From Dyadobacter sp. 676 (GTDB lineage: Bacteria; Bacteroidota; Bacteroidia; Cytophagales; Spirosomataceae): DNA of 64,000 nt. Location of the stretch: NCBI RefSeq assembly GCF_040448675.1, contig NZ_CP159289.1:5129001-5193000 (forward strand), given 5' to 3'. Made by a program: the position numbers and the translations under genes. This document shows, in pieces, positions 45,366 to 54,672 of this stretch (positions are counted from its first letter, which is position 1; each line of letters opens with the position of its first letter). The notes below the pieces were generated by a model. That model was not told where the DNA came from and searched no databases. It worked only from the letters and a program-made list of their open reading frames with translations.

Positions 45366-45443
45366 TCATTCCCCGTTCCACGGCGGCTCATTCAATCATT
45401 CAGTCATTCGATCATTCAATCATTCAATCATTCAATCATTCAA
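45366..45443. repeat. Inverted core element and CATTCAAT octamer array abutting the tldE2 start
   Basis: The inverted GTGGAACGGGGAATGA core (45366-45390) is followed by repeated TCATTCAA units running directly up to the ATG at 45444. The array therefore forms the translation-initiation region of tldE2 in place of a normal ribosome-binding site. Confidence 0.7.
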
Positions 45444-46781
45444 ATGTCCATCATACTAACAGAAGCAGAAGCAAAGGCGCTTTGTCAGAAAGTGCTGGGC
45501 TATTCAAAAGCCGATGAATGTGAGGTAAATATCCTGGGCGAGGAGCGGGGGAATCTGCGCTATGCCCGAAACGAAGTATCGACCAGCGGTTCGCTGATCA
45601 ACCAGAATTTGCAGGTACAATCCGCATTTGGTAAAAAAGTCGGCGTTGCGACAATCGATGAATTCAGCGATGAATCGATTGAAAAGGTGGTCAGAAGGTC
45701 GGAAGAACTGGCCCGACTGGCTCCGGAAAACCCGGAGTACGTGGGCATTTTGGAACCCCAGACTTATTTGAAATCGAATGGTTTCTTCGAATCTACGGCC
45801 GCTATCGATCCCGCCTACCGTGCGGATGCCGTGGCTAAAAGCCTGGAACTCACGCGCAGCCAAAACATGACTGCCGCCGGTTTTCTCGAGAACCAGAAAG
45901 GCTATTCGGCTATGATGAATTCCAAAGGGCTTTTTGCCTATTATCCGAGCACGAGCGTCAATTTCTCGCTCACAGTGCGCACGCCGGACGGTAAAGGCTC
46001 TGGTTATGTAGCAAAAGGATATAGCGATGTAACCAAGCTGGATACGGCGGCCGCGACTAAAATCGCTATTCAAAAATCCAAAGGTTCTATCGATGCCAAA
46101 GCATTGGAGCCCGGCAAATACACGGTAATCCTCGAACCGACTGCCGCAGCCGTCCTTTTGGAAAACATATTCTTCAACCTCGACGCCCGGAGCGCGGACG
46201 AGGGCCGCTCTTTCCTGAGTAAGGCGGGTGGGAAAAGCAAGCTGAACGAAAAGATCGTCGATGAGCGGGTGAATATCTATTCGGACCCGACACACCCGGA
46301 CTTGCCGGCGTCGCCGTGGGCGGGGGATGGGCAGGCAGCCAACAAGGTCAGCTGGATCGAGAAAGGAGTCGTCAAAAACCTGGTTTATTCGCGGTATTGG
46401 GCGCAAAAGAATAATGTAAAACCGGTGCCATTCCCGACGAACCTGATTATGGCGGGCGGTACGGCGACCATGGAAGAGCTGATCAAATCCACGCAGCGTG
46501 GAATCCTGGTCACCAAGCTCTGGTACATCCGGGAGGTCGATCCGCAGACGCTCCTGCTTACGGGCCTCACGCGCGACGGTACTTTTTACATTGAAAACGG
46601 GGTCATCAAACATCCGATCAAAAACTTCCGTTTTAATGAGAGTCCGGTGATCATGCTCAACAACCTCGAAACGCTCGGTAAACCCGAGCGCGTGGTGAGC
46701 ACCGAAAGCAACAGTAATTATCTGATCCCGCCGATGAAAATCCGGGAGTTCACATTCTCATCGTTATCTGACGCAGTTTAG
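45444..46781 (+). CDS. tldE: TldE/PmbA-family protease subunit (second copy)
   Basis: 445 residues without signal peptide and without a HExxxH motif. It parallels the first TldE closely: YARNEVSTSGSLINQNLQV, RSEELARLAPENPEYVGIL, ILEPTAAAVLLENIFFNL, DERVNIYSDPTHPDLPASPW, GLTRDGTFYIENGVIKHPI and NFRFNESPVIMLNNLETLG. It should pair with the second TldD. It is followed after 2 bp by the DUF4159 gene, which ties the protease genes to the MoxR operon downstream. Confidence 0.93.
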   Translation: MSIILTEAEAKALCQKVLGYSKADECEVNILGEERGNLRYARNEVSTSGSLINQNLQVQSAFGKKVGVATIDEFSDESIEKVVRRSEELARLAPENPEYVGILEPQTYLKSNGFFESTAAIDPAYRADAVAKSLELTRSQNMTAAGFLENQKGYSAMMNSKGLFAYYPSTSVNFSLTVRTPDGKGSGYVAKGYSDVTKLDTAAATKIAIQKSKGSIDAKALEPGKYTVILEPTAAAVLLENIFFNLDARSADEGRSFLSKAGGKSKLNEKIVDERVNIYSDPTHPDLPASPWAGDGQAANKVSWIEKGVVKNLVYSRYWAQKNNVKPVPFPTNLIMAGGTATMEELIKSTQRGILVTKLWYIREVDPQTLLLTGLTRDGTFYIENGVIKHPIKNFRFNESPVIMLNNLETLGKPERVVSTESNSNYLIPPMKIREFTFSSLSDAV

Positions 46782-46783
46782 TA

Positions 46784-47401
46784 TTGAAACCTTTTTTCTT
46801 CACCAGAATCCAATACACCTCCGGTAACTGGGATACCGACCAGCGAATGCCGTCCAATTTACTGCATTCGCTGGTCGAGTACACCACGATACCGGTCGAC
46901 GAGAAGGAAAAAGTGGTTCAATTGAGCAGTAGCGAAATATTCAAAAGCCCGTTCTGCTACATGAGCGGGCACAAATTGGTGGAATTTTCGGCCCGGGAGC
47001 GGGACCATTTTAAACGGTATGTACAAAACGGCGGCTTCGTATTCGTGGACGATTGTAACCACGATATCGACGGCCTTTTTGCCAAATCGTTCGAGCAGGA
47101 AATGGCCCGTACATTCGGCCCGAAAGCCTTGCAGAAAATTCCAAACAATCACCCGGTCTACCACAGTTTTTTCAAATTCGACGACGGTCCGCCGACCACT
47201 TCTTTCGAGCTGAACGGATGGGGCGACGATCTCGTGCACGATTATCTTAAAGCCATTACTGTCAACGGCAAGATCGGCGTCCTGTACAGCAACAAGGATT
47301 ACGGCTGCGAATGGGATTACGATTTTCGGAACAAACGGTTCCTCGCGGTAGACAATACACGGTTTGGGGTGAATATTGTGGTGTATGCGTTGATGGGGTG
47401 A
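46784..47401 (+). CDS. DUF4159 domain protein
   Basis: 205 residues, TTG start at 46784, 2 bp after the tldE2 stop. Resembles the DUF4159 family (RIQYTSGNWDTDQRMPSNLL, GGFVFVDDCNHDIDGLFAKS, NHPVYHSFFKFDDGPP, NRFLAVDNTRFGVNIVVYAL-type ending). Such domains are seen fused to or next to MoxR/DUF58/BatA systems in Bacteroidota and Planctomycetota; the fold resembles glutamine-amidotransferase-like Rossmann proteins. Molecular function is unknown. The tight spacing on both sides indicates translational coupling to the protease and ATPase genes. Confidence 0.85.
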   Translation: MKPFFFTRIQYTSGNWDTDQRMPSNLLHSLVEYTTIPVDEKEKVVQLSSSEIFKSPFCYMSGHKLVEFSARERDHFKRYVQNGGFVFVDDCNHDIDGLFAKSFEQEMARTFGPKALQKIPNNHPVYHSFFKFDDGPPTTSFELNGWGDDLVHDYLKAITVNGKIGVLYSNKDYGCEWDYDFRNKRFLAVDNTRFGVNIVVYALMG

Positions 47402-47423
47402 CGGGAAAGGGAGGAAAAAGGAG

Positions 47424-48452
47424 GTGGGAATATTTACTAACCATTTAATATTATTGACACTACAAGATTTGGAAAACTCGACGACAACTTCTCATTACCG
47501 CGCATTGGTTGCAAAATTACCATTACTTAAAGCCGAGATCGCGAAAGTTATCGTTGGCCAGCAGGATGCCATCGAGGAAATCCTGACCGCATTGCTGGCA
47601 TCCGGGCATTGTTTGCTGGAAGGTGTGCCGGGGCTGGCTAAGACTCTGATGGTCAAGACGATGTCCGAGGCGCTGCATATGAGCTTCCGCCGGATACAAT
47701 TTACGCCCGACCTGATGCCGGGCGATATTGTGGGAACGGAGATATTGGAAGAAGATCACGAAACCGGCAGGAAGTTCTTCAAATTCAATCGTGGACCGGT
47801 ATTTGCGAATGTGGTACTGGCCGACGAGATCAACCGGACGCCGCCTAAAACGCAGGCCGCATTGCTGGAAGCCATGCAGGAAAAAAGCGTGACTTATGGT
47901 GGCGAAAACTATCCGCTGCCTGATCCGTTCCTGATCATCGCGACGCAAAACCCGATCGAGCAGGCAGGTACTTATCCGCTTCCCGAGGCGCAGCTCGACC
48001 GTTTTTTGTTGTACATCAAACTGAGCTATCCCAGCGAAGAGGAGGAGCTGGATGTTCTGAAGACCACGACGGGCATTTTCAAACCCGAAATCGGCCGTAT
48101 TTTGTCGGATTCCGAAGTGGCTGACCTGCAAAAATTGACGCGGCAGGTGCACATCGCCGATGAATTGCTGGTTCAAATCAATCAGTTGGTGCGGTCCACA
48201 AGGCCCGAAACGACCACATCGGAATTTGTGCGTGAATGGTGCGACTGGGGCGCCGGCCCGCGTGCGGGACAGGCGCTTGTGTTATGCGCGAAGGCGCGTG
48301 CGGTGCTGCACGAGCGATTTTCGGTGGTTCCAGAGGACGTCCGTACACTGGCATACCCTGTTTTGCGTCACCGAATCGCCATGAATTTCCGGGCGGAAGC
48401 CGAAGGGATCACCAGCGATCATGCCATTCAGGAGTTGTTGACGGCGTTGTAA
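47424..48452 (+). CDS. moxR: MoxR-family AAA+ ATPase
   Basis: 342 residues. Walker A EGVPGLAKTLM (about 66-76), Walker B VVLADEINR (about 130-138) and sensor motifs ATQNPIEQAGTYPLPEAQLD are visible. The GTG start at 47424 overlaps an AGGAGGTG stretch and gives an unusual N-terminus; TTG at 47469 (LENSTTTSHYRAL) is more likely. MoxR proteins act with DUF58/VWA proteins to assemble or remodel complexes. The DUF58 gene follows 137 bp downstream. Confidence 0.95.
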   Translation: MGIFTNHLILLTLQDLENSTTTSHYRALVAKLPLLKAEIAKVIVGQQDAIEEILTALLASGHCLLEGVPGLAKTLMVKTMSEALHMSFRRIQFTPDLMPGDIVGTEILEEDHETGRKFFKFNRGPVFANVVLADEINRTPPKTQAALLEAMQEKSVTYGGENYPLPDPFLIIATQNPIEQAGTYPLPEAQLDRFLLYIKLSYPSEEEELDVLKTTTGIFKPEIGRILSDSEVADLQKLTRQVHIADELLVQINQLVRSTRPETTTSEFVREWCDWGAGPRAGQALVLCAKARAVLHERFSVVPEDVRTLAYPVLRHRIAMNFRAEAEGITSDHAIQELLTAL

Positions 48453-48453
48453 C

Positions 48454-48473
48454 TTCAGGCAGTTTCGCCTGAA
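48454..48473 (+). other. Hairpin directly after the MoxR stop codon
   Basis: TTCAGGC / GCCTGAA with a 6-nt loop, starting one base after the stop and followed by no T-tract. It may act as an RNA-processing or stability element in the operon. Confidence 0.5.
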
Positions 48474-48589
48474 ATGCGAACCACCCTGCCCCTCGTAGGC
48501 ATCAGAGATGGTAACAAATGCGATCCAGGCTCCGTCCCAATGAATGCAGTCGGGCATAATGCGTTAGCACCAGGCAATTTATCAAACCA

Positions 48590-49483
48590 ATGCAGAAAAC
48601 AACCGGATTACTGGCTTCCAGCCTGATCAAGCTGAAAAACCTGCAACTGACCGGGAAACTGGTCAGCGAAGAGCTGATGCTGGGCATTCATTCCAGCAAG
48701 CGCTCGGGTATAGGCATCGAGTTCGAACAATACCGCCATTACGAGCCCGGCGATGATCCCAAACGCATTGATTGGAAACTTTTTGCAAGAACGAACAAAC
48801 ATCTTGTACGCGAGTCCTCGACCGAAAGCGACCGGCAGATCCGCTTCGTGCTGGACCTGTCGGGATCGATGAATTATACTGAAAATGGGGTCAGCAGACT
48901 GCAATACGCTTGTATACTGCTGGCATCGCTGGCTTATTTATGTTACATTCAGAACGACCAGATGAGTTTGTACGGTTTGAAAGCCGGAAAGGTGGAAACG
49001 ATCAGCGGAGCGGGATCGGCGTCGTCGGCCAGACAAGCATTTCAAAAGATCCTGGTGGGCCTGGAAAAAGCCTCCGCGGAGGGCCCCTGGACAACGGAGG
49101 GGATAGAGGGGTTTGAATTTCGGACTAAAAAGAAGGAACAGTTGATTTTCGTAAGCGACTTCCTGCAAGCGGATGACGAATGGCTTTCCTGGATACGTTC
49201 GCTGGCCGGGCCTTACCGGGAGATCGTCGTTTTTCAATTGCTCGGCGACCGGGAAACCGATTTCGACCTGAAAGGTTTTTACCGGTTCCGCGACCTGGAA
49301 AGTGCCCGCGAGCTGGAACTGGACGCGGAGTCGGCAGCAACGGCGTTCCGGGCATCGATGCGGTCTTACCTCGCGGATTTGAAAACTGCATTACAGATTC
49401 CGCACGTGCATCTGGTCCGTGCGCGCATGAGCGAGCCCATAGCACAGGTATTGAAGGCATTCTTAACCCGGAGAAAAGGCTGA
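48590..49483 (+). CDS. DUF58 domain protein (VWA-like)
   Basis: 297 residues. The DUF58 signature YEPGDDPKRIDWKLFARTNK is at about 51-70 and the MIDAS-like DLSGS is at about 89-93, so a von Willebrand A-type metal site is present. It is the usual partner of MoxR ATPases. It overlaps the following BatA-like gene by one base (TGATGA), so the two are translationally coupled. Confidence 0.93.
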   Translation: MQKTTGLLASSLIKLKNLQLTGKLVSEELMLGIHSSKRSGIGIEFEQYRHYEPGDDPKRIDWKLFARTNKHLVRESSTESDRQIRFVLDLSGSMNYTENGVSRLQYACILLASLAYLCYIQNDQMSLYGLKAGKVETISGAGSASSARQAFQKILVGLEKASAEGPWTTEGIEGFEFRTKKKEQLIFVSDFLQADDEWLSWIRSLAGPYREIVVFQLLGDRETDFDLKGFYRFRDLESARELELDAESAATAFRASMRSYLADLKTALQIPHVHLVRARMSEPIAQVLKAFLTRRKG

Positions 49484-50607
49484 TGACATTCTTGCAACCA
49501 TATATGCTTTGGGGGATACTGGCCGTTGCGATACCCGTCGCAATCCACTTCTGGCACCAGAAGAGAGGCCGGACCATCGAATGGGCTGCCATGCGCTGGC
49601 TGGGAGACCCGACTACATTACGGCACCGCGGTCTTCGTTTGAACGAAGTGTGGCTGATGGTGTTACGTTGCTTCCTTGTGGCGCTGCTCGCGCTGATAAT
49701 CAGCAAACCCGTTTTGGAATGGTTCAAAAACGCCGGCGGACTGGAAACGATCCATCTGGTGCAGCCCGATCGGCTGGTGACGGGTACTTACCGTTTCGAA
49801 CTTGAAAACGCCTGGCGCGCCGGGGAGAAGGTTTACTGGCTCGGAGCCGCGCCGGAAAAGGCGACCGGTATTTCCCCGATGCAGGCGGTCCCCGCACCGC
49901 TAACTTATTTGCAGCAGAATATCAATGCGTTGGCAGGCGGCAGCGGGAAAAATTTTAAGCTCTATTTCAGCAATGATCCCGCATTGGCCGATTTTCCGAA
50001 AATTTATATTCCGGGGGAATACCAGCTATTTCCGGTTGCCGATTCCTCCGGAAAAAAGAGAGTTTCACTCCTTGAAAATAACCCTGCGCGTAAAAAGGCG
50101 ATTCGCGTGCTGCTCGAAAACGGGGATGCGGGTGAAAGACGGACCATCGAAGCAGCATTGGTCGCATTGGCCGGAGTGTACGGCTTTTTGTTTGAAACAG
50201 AATATAAAAACAACCCGGCAAGGCATTACGATTGGGTCTTTACCAACAAGCCGGTAACGCACGCCGGGGCGGGAACAAAGTATGTCGTTTCAGGAGCCGC
50301 TCCAAAGTGGGACGCCCCGGCTACCGTAATCTTCCTGCCCGACTCGCTGACATTGGCGGATTCCCGGTTCGTCGAGAGCGGGCGGTTTCCGGAATGGCTC
50401 GGCGAGTTATTGGTGCGGGACCTGAATTTGCAACCGGATGTCGGTCGTTTGAGTAACAGTCAGTTGTATGCGTTATTTGAAAAAGTGCCTTCGCTGAATG
50501 CCGGGAGTGAGGCGGCATTGCGGCCGTGGCTGCTGTTGCTGTTTTTAGGTTTGCTAATAGCCGAGCGCCTGCTGGCACTCCGTAAACCATCAAGGAGCCA
50601 TGGCTAA
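49483..50607 (+). CDS. BatA-like membrane protein (aerotolerance-type N-terminal domain)
   Basis: 374 residues from ATG 49483, which overlaps the DUF58 stop; an open frame upstream is shadow. The N-terminal two-helix domain (MLWGILAVAIPVAIHFW, then HQKRGRTIEWAAMRWL) is the family marker of BatA/aerotolerance operons. A third helix (WLLLLFLGLLIAERLLAL) is near the C-terminus with a soluble middle domain between. It probably receives the MoxR/DUF58 complex at the membrane. The last 8 bp overlap the next gene. Confidence 0.85.
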   Translation: MTFLQPYMLWGILAVAIPVAIHFWHQKRGRTIEWAAMRWLGDPTTLRHRGLRLNEVWLMVLRCFLVALLALIISKPVLEWFKNAGGLETIHLVQPDRLVTGTYRFELENAWRAGEKVYWLGAAPEKATGISPMQAVPAPLTYLQQNINALAGGSGKNFKLYFSNDPALADFPKIYIPGEYQLFPVADSSGKKRVSLLENNPARKKAIRVLLENGDAGERRTIEAALVALAGVYGFLFETEYKNNPARHYDWVFTNKPVTHAGAGTKYVVSGAAPKWDAPATVIFLPDSLTLADSRFVESGRFPEWLGELLVRDLNLQPDVGRLSNSQLYALFEKVPSLNAGSEAALRPWLLLLFLGLLIAERLLALRKPSRSHG

Positions 50608-52802
50608 TCTGAAAAAACTTGTCAGATCGGTGAATACCCATCTCCGGTGGCTGGCCATTTTCAAATGTTTTCTGCTGGGGGGGCGCTTTCTATCTGTTGG
50701 CAGCGGCCTTTTTGACCGGCCATCCGTGGCTGCAATTGTTTATTGGCGGCATTGGCTGGTTGATCGGCACATTTGCCGCAAAGGCATTTACCGACAGCAA
50801 GCGCATGGCGATTTCGTTGATCCACAGCAGTAATCCGGGCCTGGAATACAGCCTCGACCTGCTCGAAAAGCCCGATCTGAACATTGTAGAGCAAATGCAA
50901 CTCGAACGGATCGCCTCCAATCCAGTATCGTTTCCGCGCCGTGGCGTGTACAGCGGGATAGGGGCATATCTGGGTGTGTTACTGCTGGCAACAGGCGTTA
51001 ACTATGGATGGTCTGCATGGCGGGAAACGGGTAAGGGGCCCGATAAGGGAACTTCGCAAGGGCATGTCCGGCGCCCAACTGCGGGGATAACCGTTCCGAA
51101 ATTCAGCTTTGCCAGTGTCGAAGTAACGCCGCCGGACTACACAGGGCTGCCGGGAAGGCGGTCGTCCGACCTGAACATCAGCTCCGTTATCGGCTCGGCG
51201 GTGGAATGGACGGTCCGTTTCGATCGTGAGGAAGGAGTGGCGGTACGCATTGCCAACAGTCGTGGCGAAGAGGTGAATTTGAAGAAAACGCGTGACGGCT
51301 TTGCGCATAAAGACCTTATTACAGGCACCGGTTTGTATGCCATCAGAGCTTACTGGAAAGACTCGCTGGTTTACCAGTCGGATTTTTACAAAATGGAAGC
51401 GCTGCCCGACCTTGCGCCGCGCATCGAGCCGGCCTCGAAGGAATTGTACCGTTATCATCTTTTGAGTGATCCCAAAACGATCCGTGTTTCGGCCAGCATA
51501 GCGGATGATTTTCGGGTGAAGCAGGCGTTTATTGTCGCTACCGTGGCACGGGGTTCGGGAGAAAATGTCAAGTTCAGGGAGGTGAGGATGCCGCTCGTTC
51601 CGGCCAACTTTAAGGAAGCCCGTGTTCAGAAAACCATTGATCTGAATGCATTGGATTTCGCACCCGGAGACGAGCTGTATTACTACTGGGCGGCGGTCGA
51701 TAACCGGGAGCCGGAGGAGAATTTTACCAAGTCGGACACGTATTTCGTGGTATTTAAAGATACCGCAAAAGTTGAAGAGGCCCAGCTGGCGACGATGGCC
51801 GTCAATATTATGCCCGAATATTTCAGGAGCCAGCGGCAGATCATTATCGACACGGAAAAGCTTATAGCCAAGCGGAAAAAGCTGAAAGCGAAGGATTTCA
51901 ATGCGGCTTCCAATGAGATAGGCTTCGATCAGAAAGTACTGCGGCTGCGCTATGGTCAATACCTGGGAGAAGAATTTGAAACCAGCATCGGCGGGGGCGA
52001 TCATCCTGCTGCCGAGGACGGCGGCAATGTGATCGACGCATTCACGCACCATTCCGACGGGCACGGCGAAGGAGCGGAGGCGCACGTGGGCGAACCCGCA
52101 GGCGAACATGCCCATACGCACGCGCACAAACCTCCCGGCGAAAAGGATCCGCTGACGGCACTGATGGAGCAATATACCCACTCCCACGACGACGCGGAAA
52201 CAAATACGTTTTATGAGCAGTCGACCCGCAGCCTGCTTAAAATGGCCCTGGAACAAATGTGGCAATCGGAACTGCATTTGCGCACCTATCAACCCGAAAA
52301 AGCGCTTCCTTTTGAACACAAGGCATTGGAATACCTTAAAACGGCGCAGCAAAAGGCACGGACCTACGTAAAAAAGAGCGGGTACGATCCGCCACCGATT
52401 AAGGAAAGGGAAAAGCGACTCACCGGCGAGCTCACGGAAATGGCGTCGAAATGGGATTACACGAAGCGGTTCGACGCGAAACAGACGGCCGACCTGGCCG
52501 CGGCATTGCTGGGTTATCTCGAAAAAGGCACGCTTTCCCGGGCCGAACAGGGACGGCTCGCCCGGTTGGGTATGGAGTTGACACAAAGGCTGATAGAAAG
52601 CGGTCCTTTCAATGGAGGTTTGCAAAACTGGGATATGATAGCGGCGCTGCAAAAACTAACGGGCGGCCATAAATTAACTGCCCGTGAGACGGTCGTCCTG
52701 AAACGCGGTTTGTATGGCCGGGCGGGCGGAACACTGAAAAGCCGGCCGGGCTGGGCAGCGGAGAAGAAGCTGGAAGCCGCATTCTGGAAGGCCTTGCGAT
52801 AG
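50600..52802 (+). CDS. DUF4175-like large membrane protein with histidine-rich loop (apparent frameshift)
   Basis: The N-terminus (MANLKKLVRSVNTHLRWLAIF) begins at 50600, overlapping the BatA-like gene by 8 bp. After the G7 run at 50677-50683 the frame changes; the rest (AFYLLAAAFLTGHPWLQLFI and onwards) is open from 50697 to 52802. With six G the two parts join as LLGGAFYLLAA, a continuous membrane protein of about 730 residues. Three helices lie near the N-terminus, followed by a periplasmic region and a histidine-rich insert at 52040-52200 (HHSDGHGEGAEAHVGE, EHAHTHAHKPP, YTHSHDD). A coiled-coil C-terminus follows. Typical of the DUF4175 proteins beside MoxR operons, but the His-rich loop is unusual. 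Confidence 0.82.
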
Positions 52803-52838
52803 GCTGATTTAAATGTTTTTGGGAGAATTGAATAACGA

Positions 52839-54476
52839 ATGATCGAAACCGATTTTAACTGGACGGAACCTCTGAATTTGTTGCTGATCTTCGCCATGCT
52901 CGCGTTGCTGGCCCTGCAATGCGGTTTGCTCGTTATCCGGCACCGGCATTCGAGCAGGATGGCTATCCGGCTGGTATTGAACGGGTTCCTTTGGCTGGTC
53001 GTTTTGGCATGGATATTGGACCCCTGTTTCAAATCGGCTCGCGAAGCGGAAAAGGGCTTGCTGGTCGGCGGAAATGTTCCCCGAAATGTTTTCGACCGGC
53101 TTCGCGACAGCCTTCCCGACGCACGCGTACTTTCTCCCGAAGACGTTCGTAATGCGCAGGTCGATACGCTGGTAATAGCGGGCCAGGCATTCGATGAGGC
53201 TGTCTTTGCGGCCATCCGGCAGTCGCGGATTGGCCCCGGCCCGCAATGGCTTCCCTATTTCGCTCCCGACGAATTTCATGGCCTTTGGTGGCACGGTTTG
53301 TTGGAAAAAGGAGGTTTACAGCGGGTGGAGGGCAGTATCGAATCTTCCCGGAAACAACCGTTGCTAATCCGGTATGCCGATCAAACGCTCGATAGCATAA
53401 TGTTGAACCCGGGCAACAATCGTTTCCGGCTCGCCTTTCCGGCATTCGGCGAGGGAAGGACGACGATTACCTTGCATTTAAATGACCGGGTAGTCGACAC
53501 GCTTCGCTTCTTCGTGCAGCCCGAGCGGAAACTCGCCTTTCGTTTTCTCCTCGATCATCCCGATTTTGAAACACGTACCCTCGCCACATGGCTTGGAAAG
53601 CAGGGACACTCGGTGCAGTACGATGCCACATTATCCAGAAATATACGGAGCAGCCTGAATATCAACCGGGTAACCGAACCGGATATTATCATTACCAACA
53701 CGTCGAATGCGAGAAATGCGGTCGTGAGGAAGGTTGTCAATGAAGGAAAGAGTGTGATTTTTATACAATCGGGTGATCCGGTTGCCGGACTTCATGCGAT
53801 TAACAATGCGTTGGGAACCCGATTTCAGGCCGTCAAAATTTCCAATGAGGCCGTAGTGCCCGTATCGATTGGTCTTACCGCAATGCCTTTCCGGTTTGAG
53901 CCGGGGCATTTCATGCAGCATGTGCCGCATTACCCTGTGGCGGTCGGGAAAACGACCGGGAAAGTAGCCGCAAGCTTGCTGAACGAAACATTCCCCTTGC
54001 AACTTTCGGGCGATAGCATTACATATGGGAAGGTTTGGAATGAAATCCTCGCATACGTGCGCCCGGCGCCCGTAAACGCGGTCCGTTGGGACGCGCCGGT
54101 TTTCAAAAATGTGCCCGTAACGATTCACCTGAACAATTTTGGCATCGTTCCGCCCTTTCTGGCAGTGGGCCGTGATACCGTTTTTACAATGGTTTCGGCT
54201 TTGAACGACCGCTCGGCTTCGGCTTCATTGCTGCCCGTGCAGGAGGGTTGGGTGGCGCTCGGCGACTCACTGAGCGCCGAAATGTACGTACAGGATTATT
54301 CACCGTTGCGGTATGCTTCACGACTGCGGCATTTTATGCGATCCTCCCCGGAAAATACATTGAAAAAATCGGAAAATGCCGTTACCGGTGCCAGCCGGAA
54401 ATTGCCCGGCTGGGTTTGGTTTGGCGCATTGGTTCTTTGCCTGGCTGCCGTCTGGATCGAACCTAAACTTCGATGA
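52839..54476 (+). CDS. Membrane protein of the MoxR operon, GATase/BatA-like architecture
   Basis: 545 residues with two N-terminal membrane helices (LLLIFAMLALLALQCGLLVI and AIRLVLNGFLWLVVLAWIL), a long soluble part containing a Rossmann-like segment (FLLDHPDFETRTLATWLGKQ, EPDIIITNTSNARNAVVRKV, GKSVIFIQSGDPVAGL) and one C-terminal helix (WVWFGALVLCLAAVWIEPKL). The middle part resembles glutamine-amidotransferase-like domains found in such operons. Function unknown. It closes the operon, 36 bp after the DUF4175 gene. The following 196 bp (54477-54672) contain no recognised element. Confidence 0.82.
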   Translation: MIETDFNWTEPLNLLLIFAMLALLALQCGLLVIRHRHSSRMAIRLVLNGFLWLVVLAWILDPCFKSAREAEKGLLVGGNVPRNVFDRLRDSLPDARVLSPEDVRNAQVDTLVIAGQAFDEAVFAAIRQSRIGPGPQWLPYFAPDEFHGLWWHGLLEKGGLQRVEGSIESSRKQPLLIRYADQTLDSIMLNPGNNRFRLAFPAFGEGRTTITLHLNDRVVDTLRFFVQPERKLAFRFLLDHPDFETRTLATWLGKQGHSVQYDATLSRNIRSSLNINRVTEPDIIITNTSNARNAVVRKVVNEGKSVIFIQSGDPVAGLHAINNALGTRFQAVKISNEAVVPVSIGLTAMPFRFEPGHFMQHVPHYPVAVGKTTGKVAASLLNETFPLQLSGDSITYGKVWNEILAYVRPAPVNAVRWDAPVFKNVPVTIHLNNFGIVPPFLAVGRDTVFTMVSALNDRSASASLLPVQEGWVALGDSLSAEMYVQDYSPLRYASRLRHFMRSSPENTLKKSENAVTGASRKLPGWVWFGALVLCLAAVWIEPKLR

Positions 54477-54672
54477 TCAGCGTTTTTCGATGTCTTCCAG
54501 GGAAACTTGCCGGGGAAACCGTGCGAAGCGCAGATTTGGTTCATTAAGCGCATAACCGGCCTGCATTGCCTGCCGGGCATTTCCCGCACAGTCGGCCCGA
54601 TGCTTCGCGAAGACTGCCGGCGATTAGCGCGGGCAGCGGCAGAATGCGGTGCAATTCATTCGGATTGGCAAA

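Noticed and set aside
41831..45443. CRISPR-like arrays in the tldD/tldE gaps
   Set aside because: The repeat unit is only 8 bp and units are contiguous without unique spacers; no cas genes are present.
49180..49482. Upstream extension of the BatA-like gene
   Set aside because: It overlaps the DUF58 gene entirely; the one-base stop/start overlap at 49481-49485 is the natural junction.
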